In this document: positions 36,430-45,828 of the stretch, piece by piece
Position numbering within the stretch: the stretch's first letter is position 1
Layout: every line of letters begins with the position of its first letter
Assembly: GCF_001429545.1 (NCBI RefSeq)
Contig: NZ_LMSP01000001.1
Location: 809,197-873,196 of the forward strand
Length of the DNA stretch: 64,000 nt
Direction of reading: 5' to 3'
DNA from: Paenibacillus sp. Soil787
GTDB taxonomy: Bacteria > Bacillota > Bacilli > Paenibacillales > NBRC-103111
The notes under the pieces: generated by a model
Database searches by the model: none
Seen by the model: the letters and a program-made list of their open reading frames with translations, nothing else
Told to the model about the DNA's origin: nothing
Program-made: the position numbers and the translations under genes

Positions 36430-37401
36430 TTATCTAACCGGAACAACTGTAAACGTAGTCTTATCCGCTTTCCTCTTCTCCACTATCGTTGGAATTTCGT
36501 CAATTTTCAGGACATCTACGACGCCACTTTCATTTTTAGTTAGAGTCAATGACAAAATCATTCCCCGAATCGTATTCTCACTTTTCGTCAGCTTCGACGA
36601 TACGAAGTTACCTAAGGAGGATGCAGCGACTCGGTTGCGCGCCTTACCATCGATGTCTTTCACTACGGTCTGAGTTACCGGGTGCAGCACATGTGGATGT
36701 GAACCCAAGACTACGTTAGCGCCCTGTTTAAAGAGGAACTGCATCAATTGCTTCTGATCTCTGCCCGGATACGTCTGATACTCTTTCCCGAAATGTAAGC
36801 AGACTATGATGAAATCAGTTTTCTTTTTCAATTGGCGGATATCTGCAGTCATCTTTTTTCGATCCAAGGGATCCACCATCCATCGATGAGGAACAGGTAT
36901 GGCATTCGTCCCTTTGGTATAGGCTAAAATGCCAATATTTACCTCCCTTACACGCATTATCAGATGCTGATTAGCTTCATCAAGGGTACGAGAGGTACCT
37001 GTATGCTTGAGCCCGTGTTGTTCAAGGACCTTCAATGTTCGCTTCAAGCCAGCTGCGCCACCATCCATACAGTGGTTATTGGAAGTTGTCAGTACATGAA
37101 ACCCTGCTTTTTTCAGCGTTGCTGCCAGTGCATCCGGGCAATTGAATACGGGGTATCCGGTTCTCGGATTCCTTCGTTCTATTGGACAATTGCATTTGGG
37201 ACGGACTCCCATCCTTCCTAATTGCCTGTTCCCAGAGAAGGTCGTCTCCAGATTACCAATCGTTAGATCGTGGTTCTTTAGATAAGGTTTAATGGGTTCA
37301 AAAATAGAATCAAACGAGTATCCGTCTCCTTGTTTAGCAGAGTCAATGATTTCACTTTTCATCAACAAATCTCCGACAGCAGCAATCGTTATTTGCTCCA
37401 A
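36430..37401 (-). CDS. CapA/PgsA-type metallophosphatase-fold protein
   Basis: About 323 residues with no signal peptide. The calcineurin-like CapA family pattern is visible: IAAVGDLLM near the start, LTIGNLETTFSG, TSNNHCMDGG, VCLHFGKEY and VVLGSHPHV. CapA proteins take part in poly-gamma-glutamate capsule systems, but many family members stand alone with unknown roles. Here there are no capB/capC partners nearby, so the role is open. The TTG start at 37401 follows AGAGGAGGG at six bases. Confidence 0.85.
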   Translation of the reverse strand: MEQITIAAVGDLLMKSEIIDSAKQGDGYSFDSIFEPIKPYLKNHDLTIGNLETTFSGNRQLGRMGVRPKCNCPIERRNPRTGYPVFNCPDALAATLKKAGFHVLTTSNNHCMDGGAAGLKRTLKVLEQHGLKHTGTSRTLDEANQHLIMRVREVNIGILAYTKGTNAIPVPHRWMVDPLDRKKMTADIRQLKKKTDFIIVCLHFGKEYQTYPGRDQKQLMQFLFKQGANVVLGSHPHVLHPVTQTVVKDIDGKARNRVAASSLGNFVSSKLTKSENTIRGMILSLTLTKNESGVVDVLKIDEIPTIVEKRKADKTTFTVVPVR

Positions 37402-37468
37402 CGCGTTCCCTCCTCTCATGAGCACATTATTCGATGAAAGGGGTTGTTGATTGTAAAATAGGCAGGGC

Positions 37469-37657
37469 TTAGAGTCCGCGCTGGTTGGGAGACCGGGGTT
37501 CGGGTTCGGGTTCGGGTTCGGGTTCGGGTTCGGGTTCGGGTTCGGGTTCGGGTTCGGGTTCGGGTTCGACTTGTGGATTTGGAGGTTCCTTTACGATAAA
37601 TTTGAGACGACGATTCGCTCTTATTACATTCGGCGTCTGGCTAGCTCCAGTCGCCAT
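37469..37657 (-). CDS. 62-residue Pro-Glu repeat protein
   Basis: A basic N-terminus (ANRRLKFIVKEPPNP) is followed by about 12 Pro-Glu dipeptides and a short basic tail (RSPNQRGL). The repeat is encoded by the 12-copy GGGTTC hexamer tract. The ATG follows AAGGGTG and lies 11 bases after the stop of the phosphatase-superfamily gene, so coupled translation is plausible. The (PE)n stretch would form an extended acidic rod like the TonB spacer. Function unknown. The other strand gives a Ser-Gly repeat frame that has no such context. Confidence 0.45.
   Translation of the reverse strand: MATGASQTPNVIRANRRLKFIVKEPPNPQVEPEPEPEPEPEPEPEPEPEPEPEPRSPNQRGL
37496..37567. repeat. Hexanucleotide tandem repeat, 12 x GGGTTC
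   Basis: Twelve perfect head-to-tail copies of GGGTTC, 72 bases. Because the unit is six bases, copy changes by slippage keep the reading frame and only lengthen or shorten the Pro-Glu run of the overlapping small gene. Confidence 0.97.
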
Positions 37658-37667
37658 ACTTCACCCT

Positions 37668-38504
37668 TCAGCGCTTCTCCGGTTTCACCAGCAACCCGCT
37701 CGGAAGCTTGGCATCCCAATCATCCGGGAATGGTAAGCCTAGCGCTGACAGCACGACGGCGGCCGTATCCATAATAGTCAGGCCAGCCAAATCAGCCTCT
37801 GAGAGAACGCCAGGACCGCGACAGCCCCAGAAAATCGTCATGTCTTTAGGATGATCGCTGCCATGATTGAAGGCATCCAAGCCCCCGCCGCCATGATCCG
37901 TCGTTACAATAATCAGACTATCTTCCAGCATTCCTGCATCTAGAATGGCTTTACTGATCTCACCGATTTGATCATCTGCACGCGAGATAGCCATTAAGTA
38001 CTCCTCGGCGCCATACCCATGCCTATGGCCGGCAGCATCCACTTCATCCAACTGAACGAATAGCAGCTCAAAATCCGGATTGTTACGGATATACGCGGCA
38101 ATGGCAGGAACCAATTCTTCATCCGGTGCAGCGTATTTATAAACCGCATCGTTCTCTTCAATGATTCCGGTCTGGATCGGCTCCCATGAGACAAAGGAAG
38201 CCAACTTGCTGTTAGGTTTGGCCTCACTAATGATTTGAAATAAGGAGGGCCTTGCCGAGACTGCCGGGTAGTTCCGTTCCATTTTAATATTCAAATGGGA
38301 CTCATGTCTCTCCGGCGTTACACCATGCAGCAGAGAACCCCAGCACTCCCCGCTAATAGAGGGAAAGACGGTCTGGGCATGATCCGTTTTGGCTCCACCC
38401 AGGAGGAGCGCATCGATATACGGCGCATCAGCTTCGCTGACAAACGCCCCCGCTCCATCTATGCCAAGAATGATGACTCTTTTGACTGCTATTGTCGATG
38501 CCAT
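37668..38504 (-). CDS. Alkaline-phosphatase-superfamily hydrolase (type I phosphodiesterase-like)
   Basis: About 278 residues, cytosolic. Metal- and catalysis-related blocks are VIILGIDGAG (Asp), TVFPSISGECW (Ser/Thr nucleophile region), VQLDEVDAAGHRHG (Asp, His) and VTTDHGGGG (Asp, His). It fits the nucleotide pyrophosphatase/phosphodiesterase or phosphoglycerate-mutase-like branch of the superfamily. The substrate is unknown; a sugar phosphate or sulfate ester is possible given the GH35 neighbour. The ATG at 38504 follows GGAGGG; the gene starts 23 bases after the beta-galactosidase stop in the same direction. Confidence 0.83.
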   Translation of the reverse strand: MASTIAVKRVIILGIDGAGAFVSEADAPYIDALLLGGAKTDHAQTVFPSISGECWGSLLHGVTPERHESHLNIKMERNYPAVSARPSLFQIISEAKPNSKLASFVSWEPIQTGIIEENDAVYKYAAPDEELVPAIAAYIRNNPDFELLFVQLDEVDAAGHRHGYGAEEYLMAISRADDQIGEISKAILDAGMLEDSLIIVTTDHGGGGLDAFNHGSDHPKDMTIFWGCRGPGVLSEADLAGLTIMDTAAVVLSALGLPFPDDWDAKLPSGLLVKPEKR

Positions 38505-38526
38505 TGTCAATCCCTCCGAGTACAAG

Positions 38527-40287
38527 TTATCCCAAATCTGGCGTATCCGTCAGTTCGATGACCGGCTTCTCCGTATGATGTAATTCAAATACGATAATTT
38601 CATTGCGTCCAATTCGCAGTAATGGCGCCGGCAGATACAACGTTTGCTGCGGCCCTTTCTCCCAATAACGGCCCAAGTTAAACCCGTTAATCCAGACAAC
38701 GCCTTTCGACCAGCTGTCCAAACGAATGAACGTGTCCCCCGCTTCTTCTACGGTAAATTCCCCACGATAAAAGGCAGGTCGATCATTCCTTTCACTCACC
38801 TCAGCGAAGCCTCCAAATGGAATCGCCGTCAAATCTTCCAGTGGGAGTGGATATATCGTCCAATCAAACAAGAACTGATTGTTCATCCGCACACCCTCTG
38901 TAATGCCTTTGTAGTCTTTTAACTTCGGACCATAGTTGACGCGTCCCATGTTCTCGACTACAATGTCCAACTTCGCGCCTTGAGCAGGAATGTCTATCGG
39001 GAGTGGACGCGAGTCCCATCTTTCCACCGTGCCTTGGTAGACACCGTCCAAGAAGACTTGCGCACGGTCGTGTACCTCTTGCAGGTGCAGGTTCTCACCG
39101 GAACGCGGCCCGGACACGTGCGTGGAATACACAATGAAACCGTAGCTTTGACCAAGCTTCTCCATCGGCTCTGGACAAGTACTCTTCACGGTCTCAGTGA
39201 GATATGACAAATGGTCAAGCAGATCTGCTTGTTCGGTCAACGTAATACGACCATAGTTTTTCTTCTTAATAGGTGCAGGTAATTCTGGGAAATCCTTAAC
39301 ATCTTTGCCTAGATAACCTGCGATGACGCCACGGACAGCTATATATTTCTCCGTCACATCACCGCATTCAGACAAAGGCGAATCATAGTCGTAGCTGGTG
39401 ATTGTCGCTCCATATTTACCGTCATGGTTCGCTCCGTTGTAGAAGCCAAAGTTCGTCCCGCCGTGGAACATGTAGAAATTCACTGAGGCGCCAGCGCGAA
39501 GCATACGGTCGAATACGTCTGCAACATCGCCCGCTTCACGCGTGTGGTGAGGCTTCAACCAGTGATCAAACCAACCGTTCCAGTACTCCATGCAAACGAG
39601 CGGCTCATCAACACGATACTCGCGAAACTTATCAAAAGCTTCCTCCGGCTTAGAACCGAAGTTCACCGTGGCAAGCGTGTCAGGAATCGTCCCGCCCTGC
39701 AGCATGCCGTCACCCGGACCATCAGACGTGAACAGCATAACATCTACACCGCGCTTGATAAGTCCATCCCGCAAATACGTTAAATACGCTATATCATTGC
39801 CGTAGCTGCCATATTCATTTTCAATCTGCATCGCGATGATAGGTCCACCATTTGTGCTAAGCAGCGGAACCAATCTAGGGATCAGCGCGTCATAGTAACG
39901 ATCGACTTTCTCCAGATAAGCCCGATCCATGCAGCGAAGCCGAATATCCGAATATTTCAAGAGCCATGCTGGTAATCCGCCAAAATCCCACTCTGCACAA
40001 ATGTAAGGGCTAGGTCGCACGATCACATGCAGACCCGCCTCGCCAGCCTGCTCCACAAATCTCACGATGTTCGCTATTCCGTCGAACTTAAACGCATTTT
40101 CCTGGGGTTCATGCAAATTCCAAGGAATATAGGTCTCCACGGTATTAAACCCGCAGGCTTTGAGCTTCAATAAACGATCTTCCCAATACTCAGGCACGAC
40201 GCGAAAATAATGAATAGCTCCAGACAACATTTGAAATGGTTCCCCATCTAATAGAAATTGCTTATTTCCCACTTGTAAATTAGCCAT
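38527..40287 (-). CDS. GH35 beta-galactosidase
   Basis: 586 residues without a signal peptide, so cytosolic. The TIM barrel starts with QMLSGAIHYFRVVPEYWEDRLLKLKACGFNTVETYIPWN. The acid/base Glu is in AMQIENEYGSYG and the nucleophile Glu in LVCMEYWNGWFDHW. The C-terminal jelly-roll domains end with GVVWINGFNLGRYWEKGPQQTLY. It removes terminal beta-linked galactose, here most likely from imported plant-derived oligosaccharides. First gene of a leftward operon and divergent from an AraC regulator, its likely activator. Confidence 0.93.
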   Translation of the reverse strand: MANLQVGNKQFLLDGEPFQMLSGAIHYFRVVPEYWEDRLLKLKACGFNTVETYIPWNLHEPQENAFKFDGIANIVRFVEQAGEAGLHVIVRPSPYICAEWDFGGLPAWLLKYSDIRLRCMDRAYLEKVDRYYDALIPRLVPLLSTNGGPIIAMQIENEYGSYGNDIAYLTYLRDGLIKRGVDVMLFTSDGPGDGMLQGGTIPDTLATVNFGSKPEEAFDKFREYRVDEPLVCMEYWNGWFDHWLKPHHTREAGDVADVFDRMLRAGASVNFYMFHGGTNFGFYNGANHDGKYGATITSYDYDSPLSECGDVTEKYIAVRGVIAGYLGKDVKDFPELPAPIKKKNYGRITLTEQADLLDHLSYLTETVKSTCPEPMEKLGQSYGFIVYSTHVSGPRSGENLHLQEVHDRAQVFLDGVYQGTVERWDSRPLPIDIPAQGAKLDIVVENMGRVNYGPKLKDYKGITEGVRMNNQFLFDWTIYPLPLEDLTAIPFGGFAEVSERNDRPAFYRGEFTVEEAGDTFIRLDSWSKGVVWINGFNLGRYWEKGPQQTLYLPAPLLRIGRNEIIVFELHHTEKPVIELTDTPDLG

Positions 40288-40451
40288 AATGATCCCTCCG
40301 GATTATGATTGCGATTTGGTTTATTTCACCTTCATCATCGCTGAAAAAGCACTTCTCTCTCAATCTCCAAATGGATCATCTTCTATACCAAATGTGCCAA
40401 TTAAAATGTTATGATGGATCGTACAGCGATGACGAACGGAAGGAGCCCTTC

Positions 40452-41366
40452 ATGGATGATTTGTACCGTTTTCCGAATATGACCAATACCTTACAAGTTG
40501 TAGGATGCCATTTTGGCTTGCAGCCTCCAGGATGGCACTATCCTCGGCATCATCATCATTTGTTTGAGCTGCTTTATTGCTCGGAGGGTGAAGTTGTGCA
40601 AGAAATGAACCGTGAATCGATTACGATGCGGCAAGGAGACTGGCTGCTAATCAAATCCGGCGTCAGGCATCAATCCTTAAATAGCGCTGCCACCAATTAC
40701 GGTTACTTTAATGTGCATTTCGATCTCGATGATACCGAAATACGCAGCCTGCTCTCGACTACTCCTTATCGGCACATCCATCATCAAGATGCGGAGCAAA
40801 GCAAGCTTCAGTTCTACATAAGCGAACTAGAAGCTATCATGAATCGCAATCGGACAGAGGACGCGGAGCAAGAACAGCATTTTCTGCGCTTCGAGGATAA
40901 ACTGCTGCTGCAGTCCTACACCCTGCTTATCATCCATGATGTACTTCATTTACTGCGCGAACATGATTCATCGTACAAACAAAACCATGCGCCTACGGTG
41001 GACAAACACGCCTCCTTGTTCATAGCGGATGTCGCCCATGCGATTGAAGAAAAGCTATCGCTCGGTCTCTGCGAAGAGGCGTCCGTCGCGGGGGTTGCGA
41101 AAGAGCTCAATCTGAGCCGCAGTCAGTGCAGCAAGCTCTTCTCCAAAGTGTACGGACTATCGCCGCGCCAGTATGTCAGCCGACAAAAGCTGAATCTAGC
41201 CAAAGAGCTGCTCGTCACAACCAATTTGCCGATGACCGACATTGCAGAGAAACTCGGCTTCCATTCAGCTAGCCACTTCTCGCGGCAGTTCCGGCGCTGG
41301 ACCGGCCAATCGCCAAGTGAATTCAAGCCGAAGCATCATATCAAACAGCAGCCGCTCGTACTTTAG
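40452..41366 (+). CDS. AraC-family regulator with cupin sensor
   Basis: About 304 residues. An N-terminal AraC-type cupin (PGWHYPRHHHHLFELLYCSEG, MRQGDWLLIKSGVRHQSLN) is followed by two helix-turn-helix motifs (VAGVAKELNLSRSQCSKLFSK and MTDIAEKLGFHSASHFSRQF, then RRWTGQSPSEF). The ATG at 40452 follows GGAAGGAG. It is divergent from the GH35 operon and so is its likely sugar-responsive regulator. Confidence 0.88.
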   Translation: MDDLYRFPNMTNTLQVVGCHFGLQPPGWHYPRHHHHLFELLYCSEGEVVQEMNRESITMRQGDWLLIKSGVRHQSLNSAATNYGYFNVHFDLDDTEIRSLLSTTPYRHIHHQDAEQSKLQFYISELEAIMNRNRTEDAEQEQHFLRFEDKLLLQSYTLLIIHDVLHLLREHDSSYKQNHAPTVDKHASLFIADVAHAIEEKLSLGLCEEASVAGVAKELNLSRSQCSKLFSKVYGLSPRQYVSRQKLNLAKELLVTTNLPMTDIAEKLGFHSASHFSRQFRRWTGQSPSEFKPKHHIKQQPLVL

Positions 41367-41451
41367 CGGAACTACGACGTTCCGCTATCCCATTTCCAAC
41401 GTGTATATCACGAAATAACGCTTCTACGTTCCTCTTCATCTGTATAAGAGG
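41365..41451. terminator. Hairpins between convergent AraC genes
   Basis: AGCGGAAC/GTTCCGCT (41365-41386) overlaps the first AraC stop. CCTCTT/AAGAGG (41431-41451) is followed by GGGCTTTTTC. The second is a good rightward terminator. Confidence 0.6.
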
Positions 41452-41469
41452 GGCTTTTTCAACCTTGCC

Positions 41470-43749
41470 TCATTCTCCTTTTCTAAATTGCCCCGGCGTA
41501 ATACCTTCATAGCGTTTAAACACCCTGATGAAGGTATTACTGTTCGAGAAACCGACTTTTTGCGTAATCTCCGTAATCGTATCATCGGTTTCCGTCATTA
41601 ACTGCTTAGCCAGCTGGACACGTTGTTTATTGACGTAATCAATAAACGTTTCACCGGATTGCTCTTTGATGAAGCGTGACAAATAAGGCGCATTGACTTC
41701 AAACTTCAGAGACAGCGAGGTCAGGCTCAAATCCATATCCGCCAAATGCTCATCAATATAACTCAGCACTTGATCCTTCAGATTCGTATTATGACTCTTC
41801 TTCTTAGAATCGACGTAGTCACAGACGGTTTTCAAAAACTTATAAATCTCATCTTCAATTTCCACGAAGGACTCGCACTGGGTCAATTGTTTAATGAGCG
41901 CATGCTTCTCTACCGCCAGTTCATTAGGTCCCTGATCCAGATGCTCGATAGCCTTCAAGATTGTGCCGATCAGCTCAAACATGAGAAGCTTGCCGAGCTG
42001 CAGCGACAACGTGCCGTCGGACACATTCGTTACGATCAGTTCACTGACGGCCTCCATGGCCTCCTCGTACTGCCCGGTTCGAATATGATTGATCAGCTGC
42101 CGTTCCATATCCAGCGGGTAATACAGCTCATTCTTCGGTCGTTTGATCCGATCAAAAGGGATGATCTGGCTCGGGCCAATGACAAATTTATATTCAAGCG
42201 CCTCCAGCGCTTCGTCGAATCCAAGGGGGATTCCGGTCAAAAGCGGATGGATATCACTGATTCCTATCGTCAGTTGAATATAAAAATTCCCCTGAATAAT
42301 GGACTGCGCCTCTTGCGCAATCTCAATCAATTCCTGCTTCGTCCGAGCTTCGTCGTCGTTCTGAATATTTACCAGAAAAGCAATCATACCGTCCACTTCG
42401 GTCGTGAACACGGTATGTTTTCGGCCGATCAGCTCCTCCGTAATGTTCGTCACGATATAATAAACATACTGTAATTTGGACTCCGCATCGCGCGACCTAT
42501 TATCATTAAATAAGGCATCATAGTCGCCAATATGAAACAGCAAGACCGCAAAACGGTTCGTCTCGAACCGCAGGTCAAACGATTCCATCGATTGCGCGAG
42601 TGCAGAACCGCTCTCGACTCTGCCTTTGAGCAGCCGCGCCAGAAAATGGCTGCGCAGCACGTCTTGCTGCTTCTGGATGGTGCGGTTTGCCGTAACCTGC
42701 AAAGCTTCATTTTCCGACATGAAGGACTGGAGCAGTGAGAATTCATTCCCAATCCCTTCGAGATTGGACTTCACCTTCGGAGAAACCAAGTCCACCATGC
42801 GGCGGATCGGCATATAATGTCTTCGCGTCAGCCAGATGGACATCGGACCACCGACGAAAACACACATAAATAAGCCCGCATAAATCCAACTGCGCAATTG
42901 ACTTACTTTCGCTGAATAAATTTTCGTAGGAACAATGGACACATACTTCCAATCGTTTTCAACCGAAGAAACGTAAGAAACCGTTACCTCTTCCTGGCCC
43001 CATTTTTGACTAAATGAGCCTTCCGCTGAGTTGATCTGCTCGAAATCAATATCGGATACATGATCCGAATCGCCTGCTGTCATCAGCAGCTTATTGGTGG
43101 AATCGAGTATCAGCACACTGCCTGCTTGAGCAATCTGAATATTCGAGATAGCTGCTTTCAAGCGTTCTGCATTCAGCATAACAACAAGCGTTGCCGGCGC
43201 TTCACTCGCATTCTGAATCGGCAGTGACTGCATGTACACCATGTCATCGTCAGCGAATTGAAGGAAATTTCCATAGTAGATTTTCTCCATACTGTCGCTC
43301 CACTGCTTCATGGTGATGCCTTTATTTCCTGCGTGGAGCAATTGGAAAAGGAGCTCATCTTGATTCATTGTCGATGTCGTAACCCCGAAATGCCCTTTTT
43401 TCATATAAACATATAAATCGTTAATATCCCCATTCGAAGCGGCATAAGAACGAAGCGAAGTGATCAGATCCAGTGTATCGATCTTGACTTGCGAACTGTT
43501 GAAATCAGCTTGATTAACATACTTAATGACTTTTGGATCCAGGGAAAGCTGGAGACCCATCCGCTTAATATCTTTGAACTGATTGTCCAGCGATTGCTTA
43601 ACCTGGTTAAGCAGCGCTTTGTTGGATCTAATGACCTCGGAGTTCAATAAATGCTGCGACTGAAAAAGAACCAACATCGTGATGACGATGGGAATACATA
43701 GAATGGTTAAGTTCGAGTAAAGCCAAAATAAAAATACGCTCCGCTTCAC
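41470..43749 (-). CDS. Membrane-bound AraC-family regulator (two spans, extracellular sensor)
   Basis: 759 residues. A membrane span at about 8-30, an extracellular sensor region of roughly 250 residues, a second span (WIYAGLFMCVFVGGPMSIWL) near 290, then a cytoplasmic part ending in an AraC DNA-binding domain (VLSYIDEHLADMDLSLTSLS, FIDYVNKQRVQLAKQLM, ITQKVGFSNSNTFIRVFKRYEGITPGQFRK). It senses an extracellular ligand and acts at DNA without a separate kinase. It lies downstream of an Lpl-type sugar importer in the same direction and probably controls it. Confidence 0.88.
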   Translation of the reverse strand: MKRSVFLFWLYSNLTILCIPIVITMLVLFQSQHLLNSEVIRSNKALLNQVKQSLDNQFKDIKRMGLQLSLDPKVIKYVNQADFNSSQVKIDTLDLITSLRSYAASNGDINDLYVYMKKGHFGVTTSTMNQDELLFQLLHAGNKGITMKQWSDSMEKIYYGNFLQFADDDMVYMQSLPIQNASEAPATLVVMLNAERLKAAISNIQIAQAGSVLILDSTNKLLMTAGDSDHVSDIDFEQINSAEGSFSQKWGQEEVTVSYVSSVENDWKYVSIVPTKIYSAKVSQLRSWIYAGLFMCVFVGGPMSIWLTRRHYMPIRRMVDLVSPKVKSNLEGIGNEFSLLQSFMSENEALQVTANRTIQKQQDVLRSHFLARLLKGRVESGSALAQSMESFDLRFETNRFAVLLFHIGDYDALFNDNRSRDAESKLQYVYYIVTNITEELIGRKHTVFTTEVDGMIAFLVNIQNDDEARTKQELIEIAQEAQSIIQGNFYIQLTIGISDIHPLLTGIPLGFDEALEALEYKFVIGPSQIIPFDRIKRPKNELYYPLDMERQLINHIRTGQYEEAMEAVSELIVTNVSDGTLSLQLGKLLMFELIGTILKAIEHLDQGPNELAVEKHALIKQLTQCESFVEIEDEIYKFLKTVCDYVDSKKKSHNTNLKDQVLSYIDEHLADMDLSLTSLSLKFEVNAPYLSRFIKEQSGETFIDYVNKQRVQLAKQLMTETDDTITEITQKVGFSNSNTFIRVFKRYEGITPGQFRKGE

Positions 43750-43920
43750 AAAGATGTCCTCCCTTACTCATGCTGTATGCAGTATTATCCCATCTTCATC
43801 CGCTCAAGTACATCTACGATTTTTGTATCATCATCATTTTTAGTGATTCCCTCACAGAATGTGGAAAAAACCAAATATCCCGCCCCCTTTTGAAAATCCA
43901 AAAGAGAACAGGCCTGGTCT

Positions 43921-44799
43921 TTATTCTTTGAGCGCGCCAACCATGACGCCTTTCACAAAATATTTCTGTAAAAAAGGATAGGCAATCAGAATCGGCAAGG
44001 TAGCAACCATGATCGTTGCATATTTAATACTTTCCCCAATCGCTTGCGTGTCGTTCGCATTCCCCGTTCCTGTGGTCATCGAATCCGTGCTGTTTTGCAC
44101 CAGAATTTCTCGAAGAATCAACTGCAGCGGGAATTTCTCCCGATCGTGAAGGAACAGCATCGCATTAAACCAAGAATTCCAATGGGCTACCCCATAGTAT
44201 AGCACCATTACGGCAATAACAGGCATGGACAGCGGCACCACTATCTGGAACAAAATGCGCCATTCACCTGCGCCGTCAATCTTAGCGGATTCCATCAAAC
44301 CCTCAGGGATCGCTTCGAACGAAGTTCGCATAATAATCAAGTTCCACGTGCTGATCGCCACGGGCAAGATGAGTGCAAGGTAGCTATTTCCCATGTGCAG
44401 ATAGTTGTTAATTAACAAGTAGGTCGGAATCAATCCGCCGCTGAAATACATCGTGAACACGATGCAGATCATCAAGAACTTCCGCATCACGAACTTTCTG
44501 GACAGCGCGTAGGCCCCAAGCGTAGTAAAAAACAGATTAACCGCCGTACCCACTATCAAGATGAGCAATGTATTCCCATATCCGGTCAAAATGTTGGGAT
44601 TCGCAATCACTTTCTGAAAAGCGCCGAGGTTAAACCCCAGCGGTTTCAACAACAACCCGGAATGCTGAATTAGCAAATTGGAATCGCTGATAGAAGCCAT
44701 GAGTACATAGTAGAACGGATATAACGTACAGACGATAAGCAAAATCATCAGAATCGCATTACCGATATCGAATAGACGCTCAGTTGCGCTTAATTTCAT
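43921..44799 (-). CDS. Oligosaccharide ABC permease, LplC type
   Basis: About 292 residues, MalG-like, with six spans and the EAA loop (LMESAKIDGAGEWRILFQIVVPLSMP). The ATG at 44799 follows GGGGGAAC; a longer frame would include the repeat hairpin at 44817-44836. It is the second permease of the Lpl-type operon. Confidence 0.9.
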   Translation of the reverse strand: MKLSATERLFDIGNAILMILLIVCTLYPFYYVLMASISDSNLLIQHSGLLLKPLGFNLGAFQKVIANPNILTGYGNTLLILIVGTAVNLFFTTLGAYALSRKFVMRKFLMICIVFTMYFSGGLIPTYLLINNYLHMGNSYLALILPVAISTWNLIIMRTSFEAIPEGLMESAKIDGAGEWRILFQIVVPLSMPVIAVMVLYYGVAHWNSWFNAMLFLHDREKFPLQLILREILVQNSTDSMTTGTGNANDTQAIGESIKYATIMVATLPILIAYPFLQKYFVKGVMVGALKE

Positions 44800-44816
44800 T
44801 GTTAGTTCCCCCTGAG

Positions 44817-44850
44817 AGCTTTTCATAAGAAAAGCTGACATCGTAAGCGT
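44817..44850. repeat. Hairpin plus CATCGTAAGC element, copy 1
   Basis: AGCTTTTC/GAAAAGCT with an ATAA loop, followed by GACATCGTAAGCG. The same arrangement recurs at 48501-48534 before the DeoR gene, and CGCTTACGATGTC recurs inverted at 48601-48613. Here it lies between the two permease genes. Confidence 0.6.
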
Positions 44851-44853
44851 AAG

Positions 44854-45771
44854 CTACCACAACCGGCTGCCGGAGAATCGGCGGGATATGCTGTTAGCGC
44901 TAATAAGTAAAATAAAGTTGATCATGGATTGAAACAGCCCCACGGCCGTTGTATAGCTATAATCATTCCCTTGTGCCAGCCCTTCACGATAAACAAAGGA
45001 CGAAATCACATCCGCCGTTTCATACGTATTTGGATTATAAAGCAGAACGACCTTCTCGAAGCCGACCTCCATCAATCCGCCAATGCGGAGAATGAGCAGA
45101 ATCATAATCGTTGGAATGAGTCCCGGAAGCGTTACACTCCAGATTTGGCGGAACCTTCCTGCCCCATCCACGCGAACAGCTTCGTACAACTCTGGGTTGA
45201 TCCCGCTAAGCGCGGCCAAATAAATGATGGATGACCAACCAAGTTCTTGCCAAACAGATGTGCTGACGAAAATGGTACGGAAATTCTCTGCATTATTCAT
45301 TAGAGCAGAATCTTGCCCGCCAAAGAACATAATGATGGAATTCACAATACCGCCACGGTTTGTGAAGTCAATAATTAACCCTGAAATGACCACAATCGAG
45401 ATGAAATGCGGCAAGTAGGACACCGTCTGCACAATTGATTTAAAAAGCTTCTGGCGAAGTTCATTCAAAAGGATCGCAAGAATAATCGGTGCTGGGAAGC
45501 CGAATATCAAGTTATAAAAGCTGATCAGAAACGTATTGCGCAGCACGCGGACAAAATAATAGCTTTGAAAGAAATCTTTGAAATGCTGAAAGCCTACCCA
45601 ATCGCTGCCCCAAATGCCTTTCGCAGGACTAAAATCCTTGAAGGCGATAACGGCGCCATACATCGGGAAATATTTAAAAATGAAGAAGTACAGCACAACC
45701 GGCAGTACCATCAGGTAGATCGCGCGATTTTTTCTTATGTCATCTAGTAAAACCCGAATGGAATGGGCCAT
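44854..45771 (-). CDS. Oligosaccharide ABC permease, LplB type
   Basis: 305 residues with six spans. The N-terminus NRAIYLMVLPVVLYFFIFKYFPMYGAVIAF is typical of LplB/YtcP-type permeases, and the EAA loop reads LYEAVRVDGAGRFRQIWSVTLPGLIP. No ATPase gene is present in the operon, so a shared MsmX-like ATPase is expected. Confidence 0.9.
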   Translation of the reverse strand: MAHSIRVLLDDIRKNRAIYLMVLPVVLYFFIFKYFPMYGAVIAFKDFSPAKGIWGSDWVGFQHFKDFFQSYYFVRVLRNTFLISFYNLIFGFPAPIILAILLNELRQKLFKSIVQTVSYLPHFISIVVISGLIIDFTNRGGIVNSIIMFFGGQDSALMNNAENFRTIFVSTSVWQELGWSSIIYLAALSGINPELYEAVRVDGAGRFRQIWSVTLPGLIPTIMILLILRIGGLMEVGFEKVVLLYNPNTYETADVISSFVYREGLAQGNDYSYTTAVGLFQSMINFILLISANSISRRFSGSRLW

Positions 45772-45802
45772 GTTTTCACTTCCTTAAACGTGTGATGAAA
45801 AA

Positions 45803-45819
45803 GGGGAGTCCAGCTCCCC
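45803..45819 (-). other. Stem-loop between binding-protein and permease genes (Lpl-type operon)
   Basis: GGGGAG pairs with CTCCCC over a five-base loop directly after the binding-protein stop. It is short but GC-only, and in the same position as the stem-loops of the other ABC operons. Confidence 0.55.
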
Positions 45820-45828
45820 GCGAACTTT

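Noticed and set aside
37485..37736. A Ser-Gly repeat frame on the plus strand of the GGGTTC tract
   Set aside because: It is generated by the same hexamer, overlaps the end of the phosphatase-superfamily gene, and has no ribosome site or operon context.
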